A stretch of 8,989 nucleotides of DNA from Prevotellaceae bacterium (GCA_031289895.1 JAITOP010000317.1:1-8989); one strand, 5' to 3'; shown: positions 1 through 7,442, counted from the first letter of the stretch. The notes: generated from the sequence alone by a model not told the origin. A program made the numbers and translations.

Positions 1-114
1 CCGTATGAGCGAGATTATTAGGGACAATAAAAGGACTGTTTATGACATTAGGTCAATCCCCAATGTCCTAAAATGTCCCTAAAAGTCCCAAGAAAAAAAC
101 CGTTAAGCTGCATT
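1..114. repeat. Left arm of 114-bp inverted repeat
   Basis: This arm is the reverse complement of 1074-1187 with four mismatches (left positions 4, 53, 58 and 109) and no gaps. It contains short nested inverted repeats of its own, AGGGACA at 20-26 against TGTCCCT at 74-80 and GACATT at 44-49 against AATGTC at 62-67, so each arm can also fold alone. A GGGAC/GGACA-like word recurs roughly every 10-11 bp on the complementary strand. The arm starts at the window edge, so its true outer end and any target-site duplication cannot be seen. It may be a terminal repeat of a non-autonomous mobile unit, or a recombination substrate. Confidence 0.9.
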
Positions 115-168
115 TATAAATATGAAAATCAGTAATTAATAACTTTTAATTTTTGTCATGTAATAGAT

Positions 169-780
169 TCATTCTTTAAGCACTTTTATTGCTTTTCCTC
201 CTTTTTTTATCCAATATATACCATTGGGGTAAGGCGACAAGTCTATTGTTTCTATTGTGCTAAAAAGCAAAGAATCTGCTGAATTGTGAACACTCATTTC
301 TTCACCGTATTCTCCGTCGATATAAACTCTACCGCTTATATGCACAGGATAAGCAAAAACCTTATCAGTGTTAGTATTACCAACATCTGCACTTGGAATA
401 CAGTTAGTACAATTTTCAAATTTTATTCTATACTGATAAGCGGGGTCGATACCACCAGTCCAAGTACCAATAAATACTATAAATGGCAATAGAAATAAAA
501 ATATGCAAAGAATAATCATCCACAAAAAACCAAATATTTTTTTCTTTGTAATAAAATAATAGACTATGGCAAACAATGTTGTTGCCCATTCTATTGGATA
601 ACTGCAAATAAAAGAAATAGTATAAACTATTCTCGTAACGTTCTCTCCGATTACGTTTTCCGATATTTTGTAAAAAGAAGATGTATAATTCCACCATAAG
701 AGATTCATTGCTGCACCAATCAAAAATATATAAAAAATAATAGGCAGCCGTTTTTTACCATTTTGCTTTAATATAACCAT
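169..780 (-). CDS. Three-helix membrane protein of unknown function
   Basis: I do not recognise this 203-residue protein. Hydrophobic segments at about residues 12-30, 51-76 and 82-105 look like transmembrane helices. Basic stretches at 5-11 and 79-81 put the N-terminus and the second loop in the cytoplasm by the positive-inside rule, leaving residues 106-203 outside the inner membrane. That domain starts with a CxxC pair (Cys124, Cys127). It ends in a segment (about 145-203: HISGRVYIDGE, then IDLSPYPNGIYWIKKGGKA) resembling the beta-rich type A C-terminal sorting domain of the type IX secretion system. The resemblance is by eye only, and such domains normally sit on proteins with a cleavable signal peptide. 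The gene lies alone between the arms of the 114-bp inverted repeat, suggesting cargo. The ATG at 780 gives the complete first helix; no clear ribosome site precedes it. Confidence 0.72.
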   Translation of the reverse strand: MVILKQNGKKRLPIIFYIFLIGAAMNLLWWNYTSSFYKISENVIGENVTRIVYTISFICSYPIEWATTLFAIVYYFITKKKIFGFLWMIILCIFLFLLPFIVFIGTWTGGIDPAYQYRIKFENCTNCIPSADVGNTNTDKVFAYPVHISGRVYIDGEYGEEMSVHNSADSLLFSTIETIDLSPYPNGIYWIKKGGKAIKVLKE

Positions 781-810
781 AATATGCGTTTTTAAATGAA
801 AATTCCCCTG

Positions 811-839
811 TTAAGCGGCATTTGCAATGCCGCTTTTTT
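811..839 (+). terminator. Palindrome with T-run, terminator-like
   Basis: The arms AAGCGGCATT (813-822) and AATGCCGCTT (826-835) form a perfect 10-bp stem around a 3-nt TGC loop, and T's run from 834 to 839 on the plus strand. It has the form of a Rho-independent terminator for plus-strand transcription, yet no plus-strand gene precedes it. The same stem recurs at 1318-1340 and, degenerate, at 1061-1083, so it is better seen as one member of a dispersed palindrome family that may also terminate. It lies 31 nt upstream of the 203-residue gene. Confidence 0.6.
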
Positions 840-920
840 AACATTATCGGCTTTGCAATCCGATACATATTCTGTTGTTCTCATATTGTTTTATATTTTT
901 CATTTACTTTATTATGTCTT

Positions 921-1023
921 GAACCACGATTTTAATAAGATTACAAAGATAAACAGGATTAAATTAAAAATACAAAATAATCTTGATAATCCTGTAAATC
1001 CTACAAAAATCAAGGTTCAGACT
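921..1023. repeat. Dispersed-repeat-like non-coding stretch
   Basis: This stretch is rich in GATTA/AATCCT words and contains an 8-bp inverted pair, ACAGGATT at 953-960 and AATCCTGT at 988-995, ending in ATCAAGGTTCAGAC. It resembles intergenic repeat sequence I recall from Bacteroidota and some other bacteria, but only one copy is visible here, so its repeat nature is inferred. The 781-1073 interval otherwise holds only the palindrome at 811-839; the plus-strand frame running through it is not convincing as a gene. Confidence 0.4.
944..976 (-). promoter_or_regulatory. Weak candidate promoter for the 203-aa gene
   Basis: On the minus strand TTTG (973-976) and TATCTTTG (944-951, fitting TAnnTTTG) are separated by 21 nt, matching the Bacteroidota primary-sigma pattern. 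It is 164 nt from the start codon at 780, lies inside a repeat-like stretch, and the palindrome at 811-839 would sit in the transcript. In such AT-rich DNA this could be a chance match. Confidence 0.25.
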
Positions 1024-1060
1024 TTATCATTTATACAATTATAAATTGTTTTTTGTTCCC

Positions 1061-1083
1061 AAGTAGCATTACAAATGCCGCTT
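1061..1083. repeat. Degenerate copy of the AAGCGGCATT palindrome
   Basis: AAGTAGCATT (1061-1070), loop ACA, AATGCCGCTT (1074-1083) matches the palindrome at 1318-1340 except for two changes in the left arm. Its right half is also the inner end of the right inverted-repeat arm. The matching position in the left arm (105-114, AAGCTGCATT) is a further degenerate half-copy, so the palindrome marks the inner boundary of the inverted repeat on both sides. Confidence 0.6.
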
Positions 1084-1187
1084 AACGGTTTTTTTCTTGG
1101 GACTTTTAGGGACATTTTAGGACATTGGGAATTGCCCTAATGTCATAAACAGTCCTTTTATTGTCCCTAATAATCTCGCTCATTCGG
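1074..1187. repeat. Right arm of 114-bp inverted repeat
   Basis: Reverse complement of 1-114 at 110 of 114 positions, without gaps. The 959 bp between the arms contains the 203-residue membrane protein gene. The last bases run directly into the palindrome TTCGGATT-TAT-AATCCGAA (1183-1201) and into repeat R1. Since the left arm begins at the first base of the window, the repeat may extend further outward than can be shown here. Confidence 0.9.
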
Positions 1188-1286
1188 ATTTATAATCCGA
1201 AAAATGTTCATTATCTTTTTTATCGCAAAATTACATTTTTATTTTGAATCTTATCAAATAGAATTAAAAATCCTGCGGAACGGATA
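1186..1286 (+). repeat. Direct repeat R1 (pair with 7477-7576)
   Basis: This 101-bp stretch matches 7477-7576 in the same orientation with about nine substitutions and a one-base gap, roughly 90% identity. Both copies begin with GGATTTATAATCC and end with AATCCTGCGG, one base, then ACGGATA. In R2 the right end is a clean palindrome, GGATT-ACA-AATCC; here that palindrome is degenerate. No reading frame is conserved between the copies, so it looks like a non-coding, palindrome-bounded repeat. It sits just beyond the terminator side of the SusC-SusD operon. Confidence 0.85.
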
Positions 1287-1309
1287 AAAATGCTACACCA
1301 AACTATAGT

Positions 1310-1340
1310 AATAAAGAAAGCGGCATTACAAATGCCGCTT
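1310..1340 (-). terminator. Probable terminator of the SusC-SusD operon
   Basis: AAGCGGCATT (1318-1327), loop ACA and AATGCCGCTT (1331-1340) form a perfect 10-bp stem. On the minus strand it is followed by a modest T-rich tail (TCTTTATT). It starts 37 nt after the stop codon of the DUF1735-type gene, the right place for an operon terminator. The stem is the same as at 811-839 with a different loop, so it may be a dispersed palindrome co-opted as a terminator. Confidence 0.6.
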
Positions 1341-1377
1341 AACAATTTACTATATTGAATTTTCTACTAATGGGTCA

Positions 1378-2232
1378 TTAATCTCCTGTTCTTGTGTAAG
1401 TTTCTTCTACTTCGTAACCGGTAGGCGATACAAACCAGTATCTTACGCGGAAAGTTAAAGTGTTGGTATCAACTTCACTATCAATTATACCTGTATTCAA
1501 TACTGCCCCGCTATACGCCAAAACGCCAACACTGGTAGGATATATGGTATAACGGGTATAGCCATTGAACCAATAAGCTAAATATCTGGCTTCAAGCACT
1601 CCCGGAGCGTATGTAGTAAGAGTTACGCCTACTTCTGTGTACGTTTCATCAGCCGTACCATAACCACCTCCTTTGTACCATCTGTAATTAACGGTATAAG
1701 TTCCTTGCCACGGGCTTTTTACAGGCAGGCTGTAAATTCCCGTTGAATAATTTCCGCTGATAGTACCCGAAGATGCCCTTACTATTTTAACTGCCAAAAC
1801 ATACAATTTTGTTAAATCAAAAGTTTTAGGTTTCAATTTTATAATGTAAGTGGCTTTTTTCTGTCCCTTTGGAATAATAATTACATTGGATGTAGGCAGT
1901 TCGTAATTACTTGAGGGTAACGCAAGTGTTTCTCCGCTTGGGTCGTAAATTGCAACAGCAGCGTCAACAATTGCCAATTCTACTTCAATATCCTGTGGCG
2001 CAGGATTTACTCCTGTATAATTTACTTCAACCGGAAGTTCAATTACATCTTGAACTTCAATAGTTTGAACTTTTACGGCAAAAGGAGTAGATGTTGTTCT
2101 TGCAGGAAGAGCCAGTTCTACAATTCCACTTGAGCCGTTATCTTTGAATACGCCTTCTTCATCGAGGCATGAACTGAAACCAAATATAGTTAAAATTGCT
2201 ATTGCACAATATTTTATATATATATTTTTCAT
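1378..2232 (-). CDS. DUF1735-type surface lipoprotein of a SusC/SusD operon
   Basis: A 284-residue lipoprotein, third gene of the operon and probably an accessory glycan-binding protein at the cell surface. Its signal peptide ends in a lipobox (FGFSSC, Cys22), and the acidic LDEE right after the cysteine resembles the export signal of surface-exposed Bacteroidota lipoproteins. Residues about 36-155 fit the DUF1735 (BT_3987-like N-terminal) pattern, with a region ending in SSNYELPTSNVIIIPKGQKKA and then LYVLAVKI. The C-terminal half is rich in aromatic and Thr residues and ends in an EETYTRTG strand, as in companion C-terminal domains of this group; I am less sure of its exact family. I chose ATG 2232 over the in-frame ATG 2304, because 2304 lies inside the SusD gene and would bury the signal peptide behind 24 residues. 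It starts 28 nt after the SusD stop. The ligand is unknown. Confidence 0.88.
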   Translation of the reverse strand: MKNIYIKYCAIAILTIFGFSSCLDEEGVFKDNGSSGIVELALPARTTSTPFAVKVQTIEVQDVIELPVEVNYTGVNPAPQDIEVELAIVDAAVAIYDPSGETLALPSSNYELPTSNVIIIPKGQKKATYIIKLKPKTFDLTKLYVLAVKIVRASSGTISGNYSTGIYSLPVKSPWQGTYTVNYRWYKGGGYGTADETYTEVGVTLTTYAPGVLEARYLAYWFNGYTRYTIYPTSVGVLAYSGAVLNTGIIDSEVDTNTLTFRVRYWFVSPTGYEVEETYTRTGD

Positions 2233-2238
2233 TATTTT

Positions 2239-2251
2239 ATAATTTTTAAAA
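2239..2251 (-). promoter_or_regulatory. A/T-rich start region of the DUF1735-type gene
   Basis: TTTTAAAAATTAT (minus strand) lies 6 nt before ATG 2232 and is identical to the 13-mer before the SusD start at 3841. No Shine-Dalgarno sequence is present, as is usual in Bacteroidota, where A/T-rich unstructured leaders favour initiation. It supports 2232 as the start. Confidence 0.45.
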
Positions 2252-2260
2252 GTTAATAAT

Positions 2261-3841
2261 CTAATTTTTATCTTTAACCCAAAACACAGGACTTGAATAC
2301 GCATTTACTATTCTGGGGGTATTTGCGTTCAAATTAATTTCCGTTTGCGGATATATAAGCCGGATGGGCAATTTGTCGGTACGTTCCGATTGCGAGTATG
2401 GTGAAACAAAAGTTGTTGACGGAGCGGTGCCGCTGATTTTCGGATAACCTGTTCGTCTAAACTCGTTCCACGCTTCATGCGAGTACAGTATATTAAATGC
2501 TATATATTTCTGTGTTATAATAGCTTCTAATTTCTGTTCGTCAGTTGTTGCTGCATCAAAATCGGCAAGATAGTTGCCTGCATTGTTCGCGATATAGTCC
2601 TGTACATCCGATTCGGGATTTACGCCGGCAGGCAGTGTATATGACGCGCCTGCTCTGCTTAAAAAATCGAATGAAGCAACAATTCCTTTCTCGAAGTTTG
2701 TTTTGACATCTCCGTCTAAAACATTTCCGTTGAGGGCAGCTTCGGCAAGCAGAAAATAAACTTCAGACGCAAAAGCAAGAGGAGCTGCGGCAGCCCTGCT
2801 TTTAAATATACCCTTGCTGTCAGGTACTTCCCAAATATAGCGTGGCGAACGCGGTCTGCCTAATTCATTACCCAATTGCCATCCGGGCGTATCGGGAAAA
2901 TCTTTGTAAACCAATTCTCCTCTCACGCTGTCATCTAATTTAGTTCCATCGTAAAAAGTTAGTACATATATTGTAGGGATAAAATAGTTGGCAGGTTGTG
3001 TTATTGTGCCACTTACCGCACTGTGATATATTGTCCAGTAAGGATTTTGACTGTTTGAAGCATTATATCCCGGATTCACAAGTACATCATCTTTAAGGAA
3101 ACCTTCCGCCGAAAATTTTTGAAACTCTTCGGTAACAAAATCATTGATAGCAGTGCCTCTGGCTCTTGTCAATAATCTTAATTTAATGTTATTGGCGAAT
3201 TGAATCCATTTGGTGATATTTCCGGCAAATACAGGGTCGGATATAGAATTAGGCGCAATAACTCCTGCACCTATTTTGCCTGCATTATCTTTAAATTGGG
3301 TAATGGCTGTATTTAATTCGGTTACGAGATATTTATACACATCTTCGGCTTTATCATATACAGGGCTGATAATTCCCGCTCCTCCCGACAAACCTTCGGT
3401 ATATGGTACATCTCCGTAATAATCAACTAATAATTGATAATCGTAAACTTTCAATACGTGAGCAATAGCACCGAATATGGCGTATGAAGGGTCTGCTTCC
3501 GATTTTTTAATAATAGTGTTATAATCTCTCAATTCTCCAAAAGTATATATCCATGCTCCGGTAGCAAATGATGCTGTAAAGTTGTAGGTATATACATCTC
3601 CGAAACCGGAAATTCCATCGCCGGGAGTTTGGTATCCCACAATATATGCAGAGGTAGAATATCCGTAATAGGCTATCTGGTCGTATATTGTAGTTGCAAC
3701 AACTACAGGCAGTATTAAATCCGGTGTTATAACCGAGCCTGTTGCACTGTTCGGATTATCGTTTATATCCAAATCGCAGGAATTAAACACGAGAACAAGT
3801 GCTAAAACAAGAAATTTTATTTTTATTAGATATTTTTTCAT
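2261..3841 (-). CDS. SusD/RagB-family surface lipoprotein
   Basis: A 526-residue SusD-like nutrient-binding lipoprotein that should form the lid of the SusC-like transporter encoded just upstream and capture substrate outside the outer membrane. The signal peptide ends in FNSC (Cys22), followed by an acidic stretch (DLDIND) fitting surface export. The opening (PDLILPVVVAT near 40-50), the helical region around 130-180 (VLKVYDYQLLVDYYGDVPYTE) and the C-terminal EAWNEFRRTGYP motif are typical of the family; the overall look is nearer the SusD-like_2 group than classical SusD. Usual family length is about 450-600 residues, so it appears complete. It begins 11 nt after the SusC stop, so the two are surely co-transcribed. 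Its stop is TAG, so TAG is a normal stop in this genome. Substrate is not predictable from the sequence alone. Confidence 0.95.
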   Translation of the reverse strand: MKKYLIKIKFLVLALVLVFNSCDLDINDNPNSATGSVITPDLILPVVVATTIYDQIAYYGYSTSAYIVGYQTPGDGISGFGDVYTYNFTASFATGAWIYTFGELRDYNTIIKKSEADPSYAIFGAIAHVLKVYDYQLLVDYYGDVPYTEGLSGGAGIISPVYDKAEDVYKYLVTELNTAITQFKDNAGKIGAGVIAPNSISDPVFAGNITKWIQFANNIKLRLLTRARGTAINDFVTEEFQKFSAEGFLKDDVLVNPGYNASNSQNPYWTIYHSAVSGTITQPANYFIPTIYVLTFYDGTKLDDSVRGELVYKDFPDTPGWQLGNELGRPRSPRYIWEVPDSKGIFKSRAAAAPLAFASEVYFLLAEAALNGNVLDGDVKTNFEKGIVASFDFLSRAGASYTLPAGVNPESDVQDYIANNAGNYLADFDAATTDEQKLEAIITQKYIAFNILYSHEAWNEFRRTGYPKISGTAPSTTFVSPYSQSERTDKLPIRLIYPQTEINLNANTPRIVNAYSSPVFWVKDKN

Positions 3842-3845
3842 AATT

Positions 3846-3858
3846 ATAATTTTTAAAA
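3846..3858 (-). promoter_or_regulatory. A/T-rich start region of the SusD-like gene
   Basis: TTTTAAAAATTAT (minus strand) lies 4 nt before ATG 3841 and overlaps the final codons of the SusC-like gene, whose stop is at 3853-3855. The same 13-mer precedes the DUF1735-type gene, and a one-mismatch copy precedes the DUF4468 gene. It probably serves translation initiation in place of a Shine-Dalgarno site, and the overlap suggests coupling to SusC translation. Confidence 0.45.
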
Positions 3859-6800
3859 TGTTATTGAAATAGTTCCTCCAAAATACCGTGTCGGAGGTGA
3901 TTGGTCCAAAGTAGAAACACCTATTGCATTATTATCGTTGGCGCTATAATCAGGGTCGGTATATTCGTTTGAAAGTGGCGTCCACAAAAACAGATTGCGT
4001 GCTTGCAGGCTTATTGTTGCATCTTTTATAATATCCGACGATATTTTGTGTAGAACCGAGCGTGGAACCTGATAACTGAGCGACAATTCTCTCCATTTCC
4101 AATAACTGCCGGAGTAAACATAATTGCTGTAAGTTCCGCGATTGAAAGTTGAATTTGTCCAGAAACCTGAGCCTCCGTCAGATACTGTTACATTTTCGTT
4201 GGCAACATATTCTCCTTTTGCGCTATCCCAATATACTGAGTTCGGGAAAACAAAACGTTCTCTGTTGTAATATGCCGTGCGTGCGGATGCGCCCGAAAAG
4301 TCCATAGTACTTCCTTGATTTATTGCTGCAAAATAATACCCTCCTCTATATTCAAAAACGCTGCTGAGAATGAATCGTTTCCATTTCAGGCTGAAATCAA
4401 TCCCTAAACGATGTTTGGGAATAGTGTTTCCAAGTCGTGCCGCTTCGGTTGCTCTCGAAGGATAACCTGTATTTGGGTCAACAATTACTTTGCCTACAAG
4501 TTCTTTGGGATATGGGTTGCCGTTATTGTCTTTAGCCGGTAATCTTGCATAGTCGGTAACTATAATTTGGTTAAGTTCGTAACCTTCTTCGGCAAATATT
4601 ACACTGCTTCCGTTTACTCCTATTCTCTTGGTATCGGGATGCAGTTCTTTCAGAAAATTTTTATTGGAAGTATAATTTAAACCTATATGCAAGTCCCAAT
4701 CGGTGGAACGTATGGGATTCAACCGAAGCGATGCTTCTATGCCTTTGTTTGTTACTTCACCGGTATTAAGCAGGTAACCGGTATATCCCGACGAAGATGC
4801 GATTGATGCTGATATTGCCTGTCCGGTTGTACTTGTAAAATAATAACTAAACTGTACTTCAGCAAAATTTTTCAAAAGGCTAAACTCCGTACCGAACTCG
4901 TATCCTGTGGTAATTTCAGGTTTCAAATTGGGAGATACCAAAGATGCTGATTCTCTGAAATAAGTGCCGTTAGAATAACCTGTATTTGAAGTATAAGTAG
5001 ATACTAACGAATAAGGGTCAATATTTACGTTACCTGTTTGCGACCACGCTGCTCTCAGTTTAAGATAATCAAGCACTTTTCTGCTTTTTAAAAACGATAT
5101 GGCATCAGTTGGTATAAATGAAACACCTACCGAAGGATAAAAATACGACCTGTTTTCGGGTGCTAATACTGAAGTCCAGTCATTTCTGGCTGTTACGTGC
5201 AAAAACAGATATTTTTTGTAACTTGCAACAAAATCGCCCCAAACACCATAATTTCGGGAACGTTCGATAGGACTGTTTACAACAGGGTCAACAGAACGGT
5301 TGCCGATATTGAACAAACCGGGTATTACCAATCCGTTAGCATATATTTGTGTCCTTTTATAATCCTTATATACATTTGACGCTCCCAAAGTAAGATTTAA
5401 GGTGAAATCGCCTATGTCCTTGTTTACTGCAAGTTGAAAATCATGATTATATCTGTATGTATTCAGTTGGTCGTCTAAAATATAACCTGCAATATCGGTT
5501 TTGGTTTGTACCTGCCGGGCATAATCGCTATATGTGTATTTTTCATCGTACTGTTTTGACTGATAATATCGGTTTGATATTGATGCTCTGTACAATGCGT
5601 GTATCCACGGTAGTATTTCCCATTTTAGTTCTACGTTTCCGGTCAGGTAGGTATTTTTTGACTCGTTACGGCTGTTTGCTGCCTGCCAATAAGGATTTTC
5701 GTACCAAGGATTAAACCATCCTTCGGGAGTAGCCCATTTATTGTTTTTAAAATCTTTATATGAGGTAATCGGAATATTTGCCCCTATATTCGTCAGTAAT
5801 TCATAAACAGTACCTGTTACACGGGTTACATCATAATTGTTTTCAACAAAACTTGCATTGTACGACAAGGTAAGATTATCTAATAATTTTTGGGAATTAT
5901 TAAGGCGCACCGACACTCGCGAATATTTGTCGAATGGAGTTGTTCCCGTTACGTTAAGATATTGTGCCGAAACATAAGATGTATAATTAGTTCCGCCAAA
6001 ACTGACAGATAAATCAGATTGTTTTTGCACTCCTGTTTCCCAGAAATTTTCCCTTGCTTTGGTGGCAGAATAGGTGGCATATTGCTGGTCTCCGTTTTCG
6101 AGCGCGTATCCGAGTTTTCTTTCCGAGCCGTCAAATGCGGGTCCGTATTGTTGATTTTCTACAGGGTCGAAAATCTGAGCATCGGCGGTAGAGCCTTGTC
6201 CGAATCTGCTTTGCATTTTAGGGAAGAAACTCACCTGTTCGAAGGTCAAAGTTTGAGAAACTTTTATTATAGGTTTGCCCTTGTTACCTTTTTTTGTAGT
6301 AACAATCACAACACCGTTGGATGCTTCCGACCCGTAAAGTGTTGCGCCGGCAGCGCCGTTCAATACCTGAATGTTTTCGACATCCTCAGGATTTATATTG
6401 TTCAAAACAGCACTATTGGCAACTGCATTGTCAATAACAATCAGAGCCTGATTTTCTCCGGTTATTGAGCGGTTGCCCCTTAATACCAAGCGATAGTTTG
6501 GGTTAACTCCACTGGATATGGCATTTACTTGCAATCCGGGAACTTTTGCAGTAAGCCCTCCTGCTACTGAAACAGGTTTGGCTGCTGTCAGTTCGTCGCT
6601 TGTAATTTTGGTTGATGCGTAATCCTGACTTCTTTTAGGTCGCTTTAGTCCGCCTGCGACAACAACCGCTTCATCAAGTTGATTAATATCTTCTTGAAGC
6701 ACTATGGTCAACGGTTCGCCGATACTATTTACTTTCAAATCCAATGTTCGGTATCCTACAAAGGATACTGTAAGGGTGAGTGGTAACGGCTGGTTTGTTG

Positions 6801-7050
6801 AAAATACAAAACTACCGTCATTATTTGTCCAAATTCCTGTTGCTGTTGATTTTAGACTAATTGAAGCACCGGATATAGGAATCCCGCCTTCATCTACAAC
6901 TTTTCCTCTTACAGCCGTTTGGCTGTATAAATCGGCTGAAAGGAACAGAAACGCTATGCACAATGACACTGTGCGAATATAAATATAAGCGTTTTTTGTA
7001 TTCTTAAACATAAACAATATGTTTATCAAAAATGTCTTTTTTTTTGTCAT
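3853..7050 (-). CDS. SusC/RagA-family TonB-dependent outer-membrane transporter
   Basis: A 1065-residue TonB-linked outer-membrane protein, expected to import oligomers through its barrel using TonB-ExbBD energy, with the SusD-like partner as lid. A signal peptide ends near residue 44 (LYSQ). Residues 47-119 form a carboxypeptidase-regulatory-like beta-sandwich (VRGKVVDEGGIPISGASISL ... SFVGYRTL). A TonB-box-like LDEAVVVAGG follows at 125-134, then the plug with its family signature (PEDVENIQVLNGAAGATLYG, then SEASNGVVIVTTKKG, to about 255). The rest is the barrel, ending in ITF with the expected terminal Phe. There is no N-terminal secretin/STN signalling domain, so sigma/anti-sigma control through this transporter is unlikely. 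ATG 7050 is chosen because of its AT-rich leader and lysine-rich first codons; ATG 7011 would give a shorter, more ordinary signal peptide and is a real alternative. First gene of the operon. Confidence 0.96.
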   Translation of the reverse strand: MTKKKTFLINILFMFKNTKNAYIYIRTVSLCIAFLFLSADLYSQTAVRGKVVDEGGIPISGASISLKSTATGIWTNNDGSFVFSTNQPLPLTLTVSFVGYRTLDLKVNSIGEPLTIVLQEDINQLDEAVVVAGGLKRPKRSQDYASTKITSDELTAAKPVSVAGGLTAKVPGLQVNAISSGVNPNYRLVLRGNRSITGENQALIVIDNAVANSAVLNNINPEDVENIQVLNGAAGATLYGSEASNGVVIVTTKKGNKGKPIIKVSQTLTFEQVSFFPKMQSRFGQGSTADAQIFDPVENQQYGPAFDGSERKLGYALENGDQQYATYSATKARENFWETGVQKQSDLSVSFGGTNYTSYVSAQYLNVTGTTPFDKYSRVSVRLNNSQKLLDNLTLSYNASFVENNYDVTRVTGTVYELLTNIGANIPITSYKDFKNNKWATPEGWFNPWYENPYWQAANSRNESKNTYLTGNVELKWEILPWIHALYRASISNRYYQSKQYDEKYTYSDYARQVQTKTDIAGYILDDQLNTYRYNHDFQLAVNKDIGDFTLNLTLGASNVYKDYKRTQIYANGLVIPGLFNIGNRSVDPVVNSPIERSRNYGVWGDFVASYKKYLFLHVTARNDWTSVLAPENRSYFYPSVGVSFIPTDAISFLKSRKVLDYLKLRAAWSQTGNVNIDPYSLVSTYTSNTGYSNGTYFRESASLVSPNLKPEITTGYEFGTEFSLLKNFAEVQFSYYFTSTTGQAISASIASSSGYTGYLLNTGEVTNKGIEASLRLNPIRSTDWDLHIGLNYTSNKNFLKELHPDTKRIGVNGSSVIFAEEGYELNQIIVTDYARLPAKDNNGNPYPKELVGKVIVDPNTGYPSRATEAARLGNTIPKHRLGIDFSLKWKRFILSSVFEYRGGYYFAAINQGSTMDFSGASARTAYYNRERFVFPNSVYWDSAKGEYVANENVTVSDGGSGFWTNSTFNRGTYSNYVYSGSYWKWRELSLSYQVPRSVLHKISSDIIKDATISLQARNLFLWTPLSNEYTDPDYSANDNNAIGVSTLDQSPPTRYFGGTISITF

Positions 7051-7325
7051 AATAATAATTTTCTTTTAGTCAGGTGTTTTCATACCATTAAATTGAATGG
7101 ATACACCATTTGTTAATAATAATTTAGTTAATTGTTTAACTTGAGTTGCATCTGATACTGTTTTTTAAACAGATACAAGCCTCGTAAAATTTTTGTATTT
7201 ATAATTTTTCGCTGAAAGATTATAAAATTAGATATGTCTTTATGCTGCCTCAGCAGCACATTCGCATAAAAGTTGATAAGTCAAAAGTTGATTTCATTTT
7301 TTTCCGTTTTTTTATTAAATTTTAT
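7051..7325 (-). promoter_or_regulatory. Long untranslated leader of the SusC operon
   Basis: If transcription starts a few bases past the -7 box at 7330-7337, the leader is about 270 nt. I see no gene in it. It contains a small palindrome, CTGTTT-TTT-AAACAG (7158-7172), inside a wider ATCTG (7150-7154)/CAGAT (7170-7174) inverted pair, and a weaker CCATT/AATGG pair near 7085-7100. Long leaders before susC-like genes are known places for post-transcriptional control, including antisense RNAs and RNA-binding proteins. I recognise no known riboswitch fold. Confidence 0.4.
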
Positions 7326-7329
7326 GGCA

Positions 7330-7360
7330 CAAAGGTAGATATTGATGACAACTCCCACAA
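7330..7360 (-). promoter_or_regulatory. Promoter of the SusC-SusD operon
   Basis: On the minus strand TTG (7358-7360), a 20-nt spacer and TACCTTTG (7330-7337) match the Bacteroidota primary-sigma promoter (-33 TTG, -7 TAnnTTTG, 19-21 nt apart) with no mismatch. It points at the SusC-like gene and no other start lies between. It is the best promoter match I found in the window. Confidence 0.7.
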
Positions 7361-7362
7361 TC

Positions 7363-7374
7363 CCACATTTGTGG
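7363..7374. promoter_or_regulatory. Palindrome beside the SusC promoter, possible operator
   Basis: CCACA-TT-TGTGG is a 12-bp palindrome two bases upstream of the -33 element at 7358-7360. On the minus strand TGTGGGA-like words follow one another (ATGTGGGATTGTGGGAG), giving a short direct repeat across the palindrome and the -33 box. This is where an activator or repressor could bind, but no regulator gene is in view and a 12-bp palindrome can arise by chance. Confidence 0.3.
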
Positions 7375-7442
7375 TATATTTTTTCTGCTCAAAAAAAATG
7401 GCGAAAATATTATTAAATACGGTACGAGGATTTTCTTCGTCC

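Noticed and set aside
796..1044. Plus-strand frame of 82 codons
   Set aside because: It starts beside the palindrome at 811-839 and runs through repeat-like non-coding sequence; composition is not protein-like and no start region is seen.
2233..2304. Extended N-terminus for the DUF1735-type lipoprotein
   Set aside because: The extension would overlap the SusD-like gene and place 24 polar and basic residues before a standard lipoprotein signal peptide.
6019..6468. Plus-strand frame of 149 codons inside the SusC-like gene
   Set aside because: It is antisense to the conserved plug and early barrel of a clear family member; open only as a by-product of that coding sequence.
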